Made by a program: the position numbers and the translations under genes. DNA of 64,000 nucleotides from Brienomyrus brachyistius. Taxonomy: Eukaryota; Chordata; Actinopteri; Osteoglossiformes; Mormyridae. Numbering within the stretch: the stretch's first letter is position 1; the number at the start of each line of letters is the position of its first letter. This document shows positions 10,998-25,469 of this stretch, in pieces. The DNA is taken from contig NC_064538.1 in assembly GCF_023856365.1 (NCBI RefSeq), positions 9,659,435 to 9,723,434 of the forward strand. The letters are read 5' to 3'. A model generated the notes under the pieces. The model made no database searches, had not been told where the DNA came from, and saw nothing but the letters and a program-made list of their open reading frames with translations.

Positions 10998-12458
10998 TTA
11001 CTGTGCTTCTCCTTGAGCTGCTGTTTCTCTGACAAAGTCCTCCCCCTTCCTGATGGAGGCCTTTAGTTCATTCAGTGCTTCCGCCACAAGTTTTTCCTCA
11101 AATGCGGAGAGCTTTCCAAGGCCCTGCTTCCTCTTCACTCCGTTGGTGCCGAGGAGGAGAGGGGTGGAGAAATATGTGCATTTGCTTTCCTCTGACCTGA
11201 CGAATGCACATTCCTTGAAACCCTCTTTGCCATTCATGGCATCCAGCAGGGACAAGGCGAACATAGCCCCTGCATACGCCATGGAGAGGGTGGCAGAGCC
11301 TGCCCCAGCCTTAGCCTTCACGACCTCAGTACCTACCTCTTGGATAGGGTGCGTCAAGGCAGCAAGCGTATCCTCGGTGAACTCCGCTTTGGGAGTGCAA
11401 TGAGATAACAGAGGAATGATAGTCTTGCCCGCATGGCCACCAACTACGGGAACATTGACGTGTGACGGATCCAGTCCTGTGAGTTCTGCCACAAAGGTGT
11501 TAGCCCTGACGATGTCCAAAGTTGTCATACCAAACAGCCGCTTAGGGTTGTAAACTCCATGCTTTTTAAGGATGCCCGGAACTATGAGAACAGTGAAGTT
11601 TACTGGGTTGGTGATTATGCACAACATTGCGTCAGGGCAGTTGCGGGCACAGGCGTCAGCCAGGGTGGCCACGATGGAGGCGTTGATGTCAAATAGATCA
11701 TCTCGTGTCATCCCGGGCTTCCTGGGCACTACAGCGGGAATGAGGACAACCTCACTCCCCTTCAGAGCTTCTGGGAGTTGCTCTGGTCCGACATAGCCAG
11801 TGACCTGGGCCCTGGTCTCAATGTGGCTAAGGTCAGCAGCAACACCGAGGGTATGGACAATATCATACAAGGGAGAGCTGACTCACCAGGTTTAACGACA
11901 GAACACTGGGGAAAGGTCCAACGGTCCTTTATTGGGGCAAATCAGAGAGAAGTCCAAACAAGCAGGGTCACAACCAAAATCCGTCCGATCCGTAATACCG
12001 AATTCAAAGGGAAAACCGTAATCGTAGTCAGGTCGGGTGCCGTTAGGTCGAAGATCTGGGAGATCTGTCCGAGGACGCGGACAGGACGCATAGGGAGCAA
12101 ACATGAGGGAAGATCTGGGCTGCGGCGGACAGGAGCGGGAAGGGTCCGGGGGTGCAGGATGTGGGAGCAGGGAGAGTCGGGGGGATTGGAACTGGAACAG
12201 AGACACAGGAAGAGGTTGCTCAGAAATTGCATTCTAACGATATCTTGGACGGAGTGATCGTCGTGCAAGGTTTAAGTAGTGAAGGGGGGTGTGGCTTCGA
12301 TTGGTCGCAGCTGCCGGTGTGACACCAGGGCACTCCTTTTCAGCAGCAAGGACAGGGGCTTGCAGATGCCCCCGAATGCACCCAACACTGTTATCTTGGC
12401 AATATTCGGGGATACTCCAACCGATGATTAGAGTTGATCTTGCAATGCAGGAAAACAT
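10998..12458 (-). pseudogene. U5: MDH2 retrocopy, type A, body open 290 codons
   Basis: G-type variant set; shares the 'gaattc' LTR marker with U4 and appears otherwise identical to it. Head frameshifted. Confidence 0.92.
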
Positions 12459-12806
12459 TCTGAGGACTGGTTTGCTGATAACAAAATGGAAATTATGTAG
12501 ATTATCCTTTGGTAATGGCACTAACATCCTGTACCACGGCTTATGCACAACTTATAGGGTCATAGCTCGGAAATAATACTGGACTTTTATAATAATTTTA
12601 CTGTGAACATTTCAAAGCAACAACAATAAAATACACTACCATTCAATTGCTCTGTGGTTCCTGTCAATTCATTCAAATCTTTAGCCTTCTCCCACAGAGG
12701 TTACCTTCACACTCCTCTTTCAGTAGTAATTTTTTTCCCATTTGAAACGATTGTCAATCCTTCTCTTTTAAATCCCAGAAATTTTGAAATGACTCCATTG
12801 CACTTT

Positions 12807-14267
12807 TTACTGTGCTTCTCCTTGAGCTGCTGTTTCTCTGACAAAGTCCTCCCCCTTCCTGATGGAGGCCTTTAGTTCATTCAGTGCTTCCGCCACAAGT
12901 TTTTCCTCAAATGCGGAGAGCTTTCCAAGGCCCTGCTTCCTCTTCACTCCGTTGGTGCCGAGGAGGAGAGGGGTGGAGAAATATGTGCATTTGCTTTCCT
13001 CTGACCTGACGAATGCACATTCCTTGAAACCCTCTTTGCCATTCATGGCATCCAGCAGGGACAAGGCGAACATAGCCCCTGCATACGCCATGGAGAGGGT
13101 GGCAGAGCCTGCCCCAGCCTTAGCCTTCACGACCTCAGTACCTACCTCTTGGATAGGGTGCGTCAAGGCAGCAAGCGTATCCTCGGTGAACTCCGCTTTG
13201 GGAGTGCAATGAGATAACAGAGGAATGATAGTCTTGCCCGCATGGCCACCAACTACGGGAACATTGACGTGTGACGGATCCAGTCCTGTGAGTTCTGCCA
13301 CAAAGGTGTTAGCCCTGACGATGTCCAAAGTTGTCATACCAAACAGCCGCTTAGGGTTGTAAACTCCATGCTTTTTAAGGATGCCCGGAACTATGAGAAC
13401 AGTGAAGTTTACTGGGTTGGTGATTATGCACAACATTGCGTCAGGGCAGTTGCGGGCACAGGCGTCAGCCAGGGTGGCCACGATGGAGGCGTTGATGTCA
13501 AATAGATCATCTCGTGTCATCCCGGGCTTCCTGGGCACTACAGCGGGAATGAGGACAACCTCACTCCCCTTCAGAGCTTCTGGGAGTTGCTCTGGTCCGA
13601 CATAGCCAGTGACCTGGGCCCTGGTCTCAATGTGGCTAAGGTCAGCAGCAACACCGAGGGTATGGACAATATCATACAAGGGAGAGCTGACTCACCAGGT
13701 TTAACGACAGAACACTGGGGAAAGGTCCAACGGTCCTTTATTGGGGCAAATCAGAGAGAAGTCCAAACAAGCAGGGTCACAACCAAAATCCGTCCGATCC
13801 GTAATACCGAAGTCAAAGGGAAAACCGTAATCGTAGTCAGGTCGGGTGCCGTTAGGTCGAAGATCTGGGAGATCTGTCCGAGGACGCGGACAGGACGCAT
13901 AGGGAGCAAACATGAGGGAAGATCTGGGCTGCGGCGGACAGGAGCGGGAAGGGTCCGGGGGTGCAGGATGTGGGAGCAGGGAGAGTCGGGGGGATTGGAA
14001 CTGGAACAGAGACACAGGAAGAGGTTGCTCAGAAATTGCATTCTAACGATATCTTGGACGGAGTGATCGTCGTGCAAGGTTTAAGTAGTGAAGGGGGGTG
14101 TGGCTTCGATTGGTCGCAGCTGCCGGTGTGACACCAGGGCACTCCTTTTCAGCAGCAAGGACAGGGGCTTGCAGATGCCCCCGAATGCACCCAACACTGT
14201 TATCTTGGCAATATTCGGGGATACTCCAACCGATGATTAGAGTTGATCTTGCAATGCAGGAAAACAT
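12807..14267 (-). pseudogene. U6: MDH2 retrocopy, type A, body open 290 codons
   Basis: G-type variant set without the U4/U5 LTR marker. It is the closest relative of U7-U10 before they gained GGHVGKTV. Head frameshifted. Confidence 0.92.
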
Positions 14268-14615
14268 TCTGAGGACTGGTTTGCTGATAACAAAATGGAA
14301 ATTATGTAGATTATCCTTTGGTAATGGCACTAACATCCTGTACCACGGCTTATGCACAACTTATAGGGTCATAGCTCGGAAATAATACTGGACTTTTATA
14401 ATAATTTTACTGTGAACATTTCAAAGCAACAACAATAAAATACACTACCATTCAATTGCTCTGTGGTTCCTGTCAATTCATTCAAATCTTTAGCCTTCTC
14501 CCACAGAGGTTACCTTCACACTCCTCTTTCAGTAGTAATTTTTTTCCCATTTGAAACGATTGTCAATCCTTCTCTTTTAAATCCCAGAAATTTTGAAATG
14601 ACTCCATTGCACTTT

Positions 14616-16076
14616 TTACTGTGCTTCTCCTTGAGCTGCTGTTTCTCTGACAAAGTCCTCCCCCTTCCTGATGGAGGCCTTTAGTTCATTCAGTGCTTCC
14701 GCCACAAGTTTTTCCTCAAATGCGGAGAGCTTTCCAAGGCCCTGCTTCCTCTTCACTCCGTTGGTGCCGAGGAGGAGAGGGGTGGAGAAATATGTGCATT
14801 TGCTTTCCTCTGACCTGACGAATGCACATTCCTTGAAACCCTCTTTGCCATTCATGGCATCCAGCAGGGACAAGGCGAACATAGCCCCTGCATACGCCAT
14901 GGAGAGGGTGGCAGAGCCTGCCCCAGCCTTAGCCTTCACGACCTCAGTACCTACCTCTTGGATAGGGTGCGTCAAGGCAGCAAGCGTATCCTCGGTGAAC
15001 TCCGCTTTGGGAGTGCAATGAGATAACAGAGGAATGACAGTCTTGCCCACATGGCCACCAACTACGGGAACATTGACGTGTGACGGATCCAGTCCTGTGA
15101 GTTCTGCCACAAAGGTGTTAGCCCTGACGATGTCCAAAGTTGTCATACCAAACAGCCGCTTAGGGTTGTAAACTCCATGCTTTTTAAGGATGCCCGGAAC
15201 TATGAGAACAGTGAAGTTTACTGGGTTGGTGATTATGCACAACATTGCGTCAGGGCAGTTGCGGGCACAGGCGTCAGCCAGGGTGGCCACGATGGAGGCG
15301 TTGATGTCAAATAGATCATCTCGTGTCATCCCGGGCTTCCTGGGCACTACAGCGGGAATGAGGACAACCTCACTCCCCTTCAGAGCTTCTGGGAGTTGCT
15401 CTGGTCCGACATAGCCAGTGACCTGGGCCCTGGTCTCAATGTGGCTAAGGTCAGCAGCAACACCGAGGGTATGGACAATATCATACAAGGGAGAGCTGAC
15501 TCACCAGGTTTAACGACAGAACACTGGGGAAAGGTCCAACGGTCCTTTATTGGGGCAAATCAGAGAGAAGTCCAAACAAGCAGGGTCACAACCAAAATCC
15601 GTCCGATCCGTAATACCGAAGTCAAAGGGAAAACCGTAATCGTAGTCAGGTCGGGTGCCGTTAGGTCGAAGATCTGGGAGATCTGTCCGAGGACGCGGAC
15701 AGGACGCATAGGGAGCAAACATGAGGGAAGATCTGGGCTGCGGCGGACAGGAGCGGGAAGGGTCCGGGGGTGCAGGATGTGGGAGCAGGGAGAGTCGGGG
15801 GGATTGGAACTGGAACAGAGACACAGGAAGAGGTTGCTCAGAAATTGCATTCTAACGATATCTTGGACAGAGTGATCGTCGTGCAAGGTTTAAGTAGTGA
15901 AGGGGGGTGTGGCTTCGATTGGTCGCAGCTGCCGGTGTGACACCAGGGCACTCCTTTTCAGCAGCAAGGACAGGGGCTTGCAGATGCCCCCGAATGCACC
16001 CAACACTGTTATCTTGGCAATATTCGGGGATACTCCAACCGATGATTAGAGTTGATCTTGCAATGCAGGAAAACAT
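14616..16076 (-). pseudogene. U7: MDH2 retrocopy, type A, GGHVGKTV variant
   Basis: G-type with two extra changes beside the catalytic His: GGHAGKTI has become GGHVGKTV (residues 147 and 151 of the body). This is the first of four consecutive units with that marker. A private 'ggacagagtg' change lies near 15867 in the LTR. Confidence 0.92.
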
Positions 16077-16424
16077 TCTGAGGACTGGTTTGCTGATAAC
16101 AAAATGGAAATTATGTAGATTATCCTTTGGTAATGGCACTAACATCCTGTACCACGGCTTATGCACAACTTATAGGGTCATAGCTCGGAAATAATACTGG
16201 ACTTTTATAATAATTTTACTGTGAACATTTCAAAGCAACAACAATAAAATACACTACCATTCAATTGCTCTGTGGTTCCTGTCAATTCATTCAAATCTTT
16301 AGCCTTCTCCCACAGAGGTTACCTTCACACTCCTCTTTCAGTAGTAATTTTTTTCCCATTTGAAACGATTGTCAATCCTTCTCTTTTAAATCCCAGAAAT
16401 TTTGAAATGACTCCATTGCACTTT

Positions 16425-17885
16425 TTACTGTGCTTCTCCTTGAGCTGCTGTTTCTCTGACAAAGTCCTCCCCCTTCCTGATGGAGGCCTTTAGTTCATTC
16501 AGTGCTTCCGCCACAAGTTTTTCCTCAAATGCGGAGAGCTTTCCAAGGCCCTGCTTCCTCTTCACTCCGTTGGTGCCGAGGAGGAGAGGGGTGGAGAAAT
16601 ATGTGCATTTGCTTTCCTCTGACCTGACGAATGCACATTCCTTGAAACCCTCTTTGCCATTCATGGCATCCAGCAGGGACAAGGCGAACATAGCCCCTGC
16701 ATACGCCATGGAGAGGGTGGCAGAGCCTGCCCCAGCCTTAGCCTTCACGACCTCAGTACCTACCTCTTGGATAGGGTGCGTCAAGGCAGCAAGCGTATCC
16801 TCGGTGAACTCCGCTTTGGGAGTGCAATGAGATAACAGAGGAATGACAGTCTTGCCCACATGGCCACCAACTACGGGAACATTGACGTGTGACGGATCCA
16901 GTCCTGTGAGTTCTGCCACAAAGGTGTTAGCCCTGACGATGTCCAAAGTTGTCATACCAAACAGCCGCTTAGGGTTGTAAACTCCATGCTTTTTAAGGAT
17001 GCCCGGAACTATGAGAACAGTGAAGTTTACTGGGTTGGTGATTATGCACAACATTGCGTCAGGGCAGTTGCGGGCACAGGCGTCAGCCAGGGTGGCCACG
17101 ATGGAGGCGTTGATGTCAAATAGATCATCTCGTGTCATCCCGGGCTTCCTGGGCACTACAGCGGGAATGAGGACAACCTCACTCCCCTTCAGAGCTTCTG
17201 GGAGTTGCTCTGGTCCGACATAGCCAGTGACCTGGGCCCTGGTCTCAATGTGGCTAAGGTCAGCAGCAACACCGAGGGTATGGACAATATCATACAAGGG
17301 AGAGCTGACTCACCAGGTTTAACGACAGAACACTGGGGAAAGGTCCAACGGTCCTTTATTGGGGCAAATCAGAGAGAAGTCCAAACAAGCAGGGTCACAA
17401 CCAAAATCCGTCCGATCCGTAATACCGAAGTCAAAGGGAAAACCGTAATCGTAGTCAGGTCGGGTGCCGTTAGGTCGAAGATCTGGGAGATCTGTCCGAG
17501 GACGCGGACAGGACGCATAGGGAGCAAACATGAGGGAAGATCTGGGCTGCGGCGGACAGGAGCGGGAAGGGTCCGGGGGTGCAGGATGTGGGAGCAGGGA
17601 GAGTCGGGGGGATTGGAACTGGAACAGAGACACAGGAAGAGGTTGCTCAGAAATTGCATTCTAACGATATCTTGGACGGAGTGATCGTCGTGCAAGGTTT
17701 AAGTAGTGAAGGGGGGTGTGGCTTCGATTGGTCGCAGCTGCCGGTGTGACACCAGGGCACTCCTTTTCAGCAGCAAGGACAGGGGCTTGCAGATGCCCCC
17801 GAATGCACCCAACACTGTTATCTTGGCAATATTCGGGGATACTCCAACCGATGATTAGAGTTGATCTTGCAATGCAGGAAAACAT
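16425..17885 (-). pseudogene. U8: MDH2 retrocopy, type A, GGHVGKTV variant
   Basis: Same variants as U7 but without its private LTR change. Body open for 290 codons; head frameshifted by CGGGG. Confidence 0.92.
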
Positions 17886-18233
17886 TCTGAGGACTGGTTT
17901 GCTGATAACAAAATGGAAATTATGTAGATTATCCTTTGGTAATGGCACTAACATCCTGTACCACGGCTTATGCACAACTTATAGGGTCATAGCTCGGAAA
18001 TAATACTGGACTTTTATAATAATTTTACTGTGAACATTTCAAAGCAACAACAATAAAATACACTACCATTCAATTGCTCTGTGGTTCCTGTCAATTCATT
18101 CAAATCTTTAGCCTTCTCCCACAGAGGTTACCTTCACACTCCTCTTTCAGTAGTAATTTTTTTCCCATTTGAAACGATTGTCAATCCTTCTCTTTTAAAT
18201 CCCAGAAATTTTGAAATGACTCCATTGCACTTT

Positions 18234-19694
18234 TTACTGTGCTTCTCCTTGAGCTGCTGTTTCTCTGACAAAGTCCTCCCCCTTCCTGATGGAGGCCTTT
18301 AGTTCATTCAGTGCTTCCGCCACAAGTTTTTCCTCAAATGCGGAGAGCTTTCCAAGGCCCTGCTTCCTCTTCACTCCGTTGGTGCCGAGGAGGAGAGGGG
18401 TGGAGAAATATGTGCATTTGCTTTCCTCTGACCTGACGAATGCACATTCCTTGAAACCCTCTTTGCCATTCATGGCATCCAGCAGGGACAAGGCGAACAT
18501 AGCCCCTGCATACGCCATGGAGAGGGTGGCAGAGCCTGCCCCAGCCTTAGCCTTCACGACCTCAGTACCTACCTCTTGGATAGGGTGCGTCAAGGCAGCA
18601 AGCGTATCCTCGGTGAACTCCGCTTTGGGAGTGCAATGAGATAACAGAGGAATGACAGTCTTGCCCACATGGCCACCAACTACGGGAACATTGACGTGTG
18701 ACGGATCCAGTCCTGTGAGTTCTGCCACAAAGGTGTTAGCCCTGACGATGTCCAAAGTTGTCATACCAAACAGCCGCTTAGGGTTGTAAACTCCATGCTT
18801 TTTAAGGATGCCCGGAACTATGAGAACAGTGAAGTTTACTGGGTTGGTGATTATGCACAACATTGCGTCAGGGCAGTTGCGGGCACAGGCGTCAGCCAGG
18901 GTGGCCACGATGGAGGCGTTGATGTCAAATAGATCATCTCGTGTCATCCCGGGCTTCCTGGGCACTACAGCGGGAATGAGGACAACCTCACTCCCCTTCA
19001 GAGCTTCTGGGAGTTGCTCTGGTCCGACATAGCCAGTGACCTGGGCCCTGGTCTCAATGTGGCTAAGGTCAGCAGCAACACCGAGGGTATGGACAATATC
19101 ATACAAGGGAGAGCTGACTCACCAGGTTTAACGACAGAACACTGGGGAAAGGTCCAACGGTCCTTTATTGGGGCAAATCAGAGAGAAGTCCAAACAAGCA
19201 GGGTCACAACCAAAATCCGTCCGATCCGTAATACCGAAGTCAAAGGGAAAACCGTAATCGTAGTCAGGTCGGGTGCCGTTAGGTCGAAGATCTGGGAGAT
19301 CTGTCCGAGGACGCGGACAGGACGCATAGGGAGCAAACATGAGGGAAGATCTGGGCTGCGGCGGACAGGAGCGGGAAGGGTCCGGGGGTGCAGGATGTGG
19401 GAGCAGGGAGAGTCGGGGGGATTGGAACTGGAACAGAGACACAGGAAGAGGTTGCTCAGAAATTGCATTCTAACGATATCTTGGACGGAGTGATCGTCGT
19501 GCAAGGTTTAAGTAGTGAAGGGGGGTGTGGCTTCGATTGGTCGCAGCTGCCGGTGTGACACCAGGGCACTCCTTTTCAGCAGCAAGGACAGGGGCTTGCA
19601 GATGCCCCCGAATGCACCCAACACTGTTATCTTGGCAATATTCGGGGATACTCCAACCGATGATTAGAGTTGATCTTGCAATGCAGGAAAACAT
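18234..19694 (-). pseudogene. U9: MDH2 retrocopy, type A, GGHVGKTV variant
   Basis: Same body as U8. Its 5' flank has 'agattctcc' (near 19736) where most neighbours have 'agattatcc', a marker found otherwise in U13 and in most units to the right. Confidence 0.92.
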
Positions 19695-20042
19695 TCTGAG
19701 GACTGGTTTGCTGATAACAAAATGGAAATTATGTAGATTCTCCTTTGGTAATGGCACTAACATCCTGTACCACGGCTTATGCACAACTTATAGGGTCATA
19801 GCTCGGAAATAATACTGGACTTTTATAATAATTTTACTGTGAACATTTCAAAGCAACAACAATAAAATACACTACCATTCAATTGCTCTGTGGTTCCTGT
19901 CAATTCATTCAAATCTTTAGCCTTCTCCCACAGAGGTTACCTTCACACTCCTCTTTCAGTAGTAATTTTTTTCCCATTTGAAACGATTGTCAATCCTTCT
20001 CTTTTAAATCCCAGAAATTTTGAAATGACTCCATTGCACTTT

Positions 20043-21503
20043 TTACTGTGCTTCTCCTTGAGCTGCTGTTTCTCTGACAAAGTCCTCCCCCTTCCTGATG
20101 GAGGCCTTTAGTTCATTCAGTGCTTCCGCCACAAGTTTTTCCTCAAATGCGGAGAGCTTTCCAAGGCCCTGCTTCCTCTTCACTCCGTTGGTGCCGAGGA
20201 GGAGAGGGGTGGAGAAATATGTGCATTTGCTTTCCTCTGACCTGACGAATGCACATTCCTTGAAACCCTCTTTGCCATTCATGGCATCCAGCAGGGACAA
20301 GGCGAACATAGCCCCTGCATACGCCATGGAGAGGGTGGCAGAGCCTGCCCCAGCCTTAGCCTTCACGACCTCAGTACCTACCTCTTGGATAGGGTGCGTC
20401 AAGGCAGCAAGCGTATCCTCGGTGAACTCCGCTTTGGGAGTGCAATGAGATAACAGAGGAATGACAGTCTTGCCCACATGGCCACCAACTACGGGAACAT
20501 TGACGTGTGACGGATCCAGTCCTGTGAGTTCTGCCACAAAGGTGTTAGCCCTGACGATGTCCAAAGTTGTCATACCAAACAGCCGCTTAGGGTTGTAAAC
20601 TCCATGCTTTTTAAGGATGCCCGGAACTATGAGAACAGTGAAGTTTACTGGGTTGGTGATTATGCACAACATTGCGTCAGGGCAGTTGCGGGCACAGGCG
20701 TCAGCCAGGGTGGCCACGATGGAGGCGTTGATGTCAAATAGATCATCTCGTGTCATCCCGGGCTTCCTGGGCACTACAGCGGGAATGAGGACAACCTCAC
20801 TCCCCTTCAGAGCTTCTGGGAGTTGCTCTGGTCCGACATAGCCAGTGACCTGGGCCCTGGTCTCAATGTGGCTAAGGTCAGCAGCAACACCGAGGGTATG
20901 GACAATATCATACAAGGGAGAGCTGACTCACCAGGTTTAACGACAGAACACTGGGGAAAGGTCCAACGGTCCTTTATTGGGGCAAATCAGAGAGAAGTCC
21001 AAACAAGCAGGGTCACAACCAAAATCCGTCCGATCCGTAATACCGAAGTCAAAGGGAAAACCGTAATCGTAGTCAGGTCGGGTGCCGTTAGGTCGAAGAT
21101 CTGGGAGATCTGTCCGAGGACGCGGACAGGACGCATAGGGAGCAAACATGAGGGAAGATCTGGGCTGCGGCGGACAGGAGCGGGAAGGGTCCGGGGGTGC
21201 AGGATGTGGGAGCAGGGAGAGTCGGGGGGATTGGAACTGGAACAGAGACACAGGAAGAGGTTGCTCAGAAATTGCATTCTAACGATATCTTGGACGGAGT
21301 GATCGTCGTGCAAGGTTTAAGTAGTGAAGGGGGGTGTGGCTTCGATTGGTCGCAGCTGCCGGTGTGACACCAGGGCACTCCTTTTCAGCAGCAAGGACAG
21401 GGGCTTGCAGATGCCCCCGAATGCACCCAACACTGTTATCTTGGCAATATTCGGGGATACTCCAACCGATGATTAGAGTTGATCTTGCAATGCAGGAAAA
21501 CAT
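20043..21503 (-). pseudogene. U10: MDH2 retrocopy, type A, GGHVGKTV variant
   Basis: Last of the four GGHVGKTV units. The body is open for 290 codons. The next unit to the right (U11) switches abruptly to the D-type variant set, marking the edge of a local amplification. Confidence 0.92.
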
Positions 21504-21851
21504 TCTGAGGACTGGTTTGCTGATAACAAAATGGAAATTATGTAGATTATCCTTTGGTAATGGCACTAACATCCTGTACCACGGCTTATGCACAACTTAT
21601 AGGGTCATAGCTCGGAAATAATACTGGACTTTTATAATAATTTTACTGTGAACATTTCAAAGCAACAACAATAAAATACACTACCATTCAATTGCTCTGT
21701 GGTTCCTGTCAATTCATTCAAATCTTTAGCCTTCTCCCACAGAGGTTACCTTCACACTCCTCTTTCAGTAGTAATTTTTTTCCCATTTGAAACGATTGTC
21801 AATCCTTCTCTTTTAAATCCCAGAAATTTTGAAATGACTCCATTGCACTTT

Positions 21852-23312
21852 TTACTGTGCTTCTCCTTGAGCTGCTGTTTCTCTGACAAAGTCCTCCCCC
21901 TTCCTGATGGAGGCCTTTAGTTCATTCAGTGCTTCCGCCACAAGTTTTTCCTCAAATGCGGAGAGCTTTCCAAGGCCCTGCTTCCTCTTCACTCCGTTGG
22001 TGCCGAGGAGGAGAGGGGTGGAGAAATATGTGCATTTGCCTTCCTCTGACCTGACGAATGCACATTCCTTGAACCCCTCTTTGCCATTCATGGAATCCAG
22101 CAGGGACAAGGCGAACATAGCCCCTGCATACGCCATGGAGAGGGTGGCAGAGCCTGCCCCAGCCTTAGCCTTCACGACCTCAGTACCTGCCTCTTGGATT
22201 GGGTGCGTCAAGGCAGCAAGCGTATCCTCGGTGAACTCCGCTTTGGGAGTGCAATGAGATAACAGAGGAATGATAGTCTTGCCCGCATGGCCACCAACTA
22301 CGGGAACATTGACGTGTGACGGATCCAGTCCTGTGAGTTCTGCCACAAAGGTGTTAGCCCTGACGATGTCCAAAGTTGTCATACCAAACAGCCGCTTATG
22401 GTTGTAAACTCCATGCTTTTTAAGGATGTCCGGAACAATGAGAACAGTGAAGTTTACTGGGTTGGTGATTATGCACAACATTGCGTCAGGGCAGTTGCGG
22501 GCACAGGCGTCAGCCAGGGTGGCCACGATGGAGGCGTTGATGTCAAATAGATCATCTCGCGTCATCCCGGGCTTCCTGGGCACTACAGCGGGAATGAGGA
22601 CAACCTCACTCCCCTTCAGAGCTTCTGGGAGTTGCTCTGGTCCGACATAGCCAGTGACCTGGGCCCTGGTCTCAATGTGGCTAAGGTCAGCAGCAACACC
22701 GAGGGTATGGACAATATCATACAAGGGAGAGCTGACTCACCAGGTTTAACGACAGAACACTGGGGAAAGGTCCAACGGTCCTTTATTGGGGCAAATCAGA
22801 GAGAAGTCCAAACAAGCAGGGTCACAACCAAAATCCGTCCGATCCGTAATACCGAAGTCAAAGGGAAAACCGTAATCGTAGTCAGGTCGGGTGCCGTTAG
22901 GTCGAAGATCTGGGAGATCTGTCCGAGGACGCGGACAGGACGCATAGGGAGCAAACATGAGGGAAGATCTGGGCTGCGGCGGACAGGAGCGGGAAGGGTC
23001 CGGGGGTGCAGGATGTGGGAGCAGGGAGAGTTGGGGGGATTGGAACTGGAACAGAGACACAGGAAGAGGTTGCTCAGAAATTGCATTCTAACGATATCTT
23101 GGACGGAGTGATCGTCGTGCAAGGTTTAAGTAGTGAAGGGGGGTGTGGCTTCGATTGGTCGCAGCTGCCGGTGTGACACCAGGGCACTCCTTTTCAGCAG
23201 CAAGGACAGGGGCTTGCAGATGCCCCCGAATGCACCCAACACTGTTATCTTGGCAATATTCGGGGATACTCCAACCGATGATTAGAGTTGATCTTGCAAT
23301 GCAGGAAAACAT
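21852..23312 (-). pseudogene. U11: MDH2 retrocopy, type A, D-type
   Basis: Variant set VPDILKK, IQEA, LLDS, EEGK, as in U1, U12, U13, U16 and U17. It has a private Pro to His change (GVYNHKR) and a private C-to-T change in the LTR (gagttgggg). Body open for 290 codons. Confidence 0.92.
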
Positions 23313-23660
23313 TCTGAGGACTGGTTTGCTGATAACAAAATGGAAATTATGTAGATTATCCTTTGGTAATGGCACTAACATCCTGTACCACGGCTTATGC
23401 ACAACTTATAGGGTCATAGCTCGGAAATAATACTGGACTTTTATAATAATTTTACTGTGAACATTTCAAAGCAACAACAATAAAATACACTACCATTCAA
23501 TTGCTCTGTGGTTCCTGTCAATTCATTCAAATCTTTAGCCTTCTCCCACAGAGGTTACCTTCACACTCCTCTTTCAGTAGTAATTTTTTTCCCATTTGAA
23601 ACGATTGTCAATCCTTCTCTTTTAAATCCCAGAAATTTTGAAATGACTCCATTGCACTTT

Positions 23661-25121
23661 TTACTGTGCTTCTCCTTGAGCTGCTGTTTCTCTGACAAAG
23701 TCCTCCCCCTTCCTGATGGAGGCCTTTAGTTCATTCAGTGCTTCCGCCACAAGTTTTTCCTCAAATGCGGAGAGCTTTCCAAGGCCCTGCTTCCTCTTCA
23801 CTCCGTTGGTGCCGAGGAGGAGAGGGGTGGAGAAATATGTGCATTTGCCTTCCTCTGACCTGACGAATGCACATTCCTTGAACCCCTCTTTGCCATTCAT
23901 GGAATCCAGCAGGGACAAGGCGAACATAGCCCCTGCATACGCCATGGAGAGGGTGGCAGAGCCTGCCCCAGCCTTAGCCTTCACGACCTCAGTACCTGCC
24001 TCTTGGATTGGGTGCGTCAAGGCAGCAAGCGTATCCTCGGTGAACTCCGCTTTGGGAGTGCAATGAGATAACAGAGGAATGATAGTCTTGCCCGCATGGC
24101 CACCAACTACGGGAACATTGACGTGTGACGGATCCAGTCCTGTGAGTTCTGCCACAAAGGTGTTAGCCCTGACGATGTCCAAAGTTGTCATACCAAACAG
24201 CCGCTTAGGGTTGTAAACTCCATGCTTTTTAAGGATGTCCGGAACAATGAGAACAGTGAAGTTTACTGGGTTGGTGATTATGCACAACATTGCGTCAGGG
24301 CAGTTGCGGGCACAGGCGTCAGCCAGGGTGGCCACGATGGAGGCGTTGATGTCAAATAGATCATCTCGCGTCATCCCGGGCTTCCTGGGCACTACAGCGG
24401 GAATGAGGACAACCTCACTCCCCTTCAGAGCTTCTGGGAGTTGCTCTGGTCCGACATAGCCAGTGACCTGGGCCCTGGTCTCAATGTGGCTAAGGTCAGC
24501 AGCAACACCGAGGGTATGGACAATATCATACAAGGGAGAGCTGACTCACCAGGTTTAACGACAGAACACTGGGGAAAGGTCCAACGGTCCTTTATTGGGG
24601 CAAATCAGAGAGAAGTCCAAACAAGCAGGGTCACAACCAAAATCCGTCCGATCCGTAATACCGAAGTCAAAGGGAAAACCGTAATCGTAGTCAGGTCGGG
24701 TGCCGTTAGGTCGAAGATCTGGGAGATCTGTCCGAGGACGCGGACAGGACGCATAGGGAGCAAACATGAGGGAAGATCTGGGCTGCGGCGGACAGGAGCG
24801 GGAAGGGTCCGGGGGTGCAGGATGTGGGAGCAGGGAGAGTCGGGGGGATTGGAACTGGAACAGAGACACAGGAAGAGGTTGCTCAGAAATTGCATTCTAA
24901 CGATATCTTGGACGGAGTGATCGTCGTGCAAGGTTTAAGTAGTGAAGGGGGGTGTGGCTTCGATTGGTCGCAGCTGCCGGTGTGACACCAGGGCACTCCT
25001 TTTCAGCAGCAAGGACAGGGGCTTGCAGATGCCCCCGAATGCACCCAACACTGTTATCTTGGCAATATTCGGGGATACTCCAACCGATGATTAGAGTTGA
25101 TCTTGCAATGCAGGAAAACAT
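23661..25121 (-). pseudogene. U12: MDH2 retrocopy, type A, D-type; start of the 7558-bp block
   Basis: D-type set. Matches U16 exactly 7558 bp to the right, including 'gcaggatgtgg' in the LTR and 'tcatctcgcgtc' in the body. Body open for 290 codons; head frameshifted. Confidence 0.92.
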
Positions 25122-25469
25122 TCTGAGGACTGGTTTGCTGATAACAAAATGGAAATTATGTAGATTATCCTTTGGTAATGGCACTAACATCCTGTACCAC
25201 GGCTTATGCACAACTTATAGGGTCATAGCTCGGAAATAATACTGGACTTTTATAATAATTTTACTGTGAACATTTCAAAGCAACAACAATAAAATACACT
25301 ACCATTCAATTGCTCTGTGGTTCCTGTCAATTCATTCAAATCTTTAGCCTTCTCCCACAGAGGTTACCTTCACACTCCTCTTTCAGTAGTAATTTTTTTC
25401 CCATTTGAAACGATTGTCAATCCTTCTCTTTTAAATCCCAGAAATTTTGAAATGACTCCATTGCACTTT

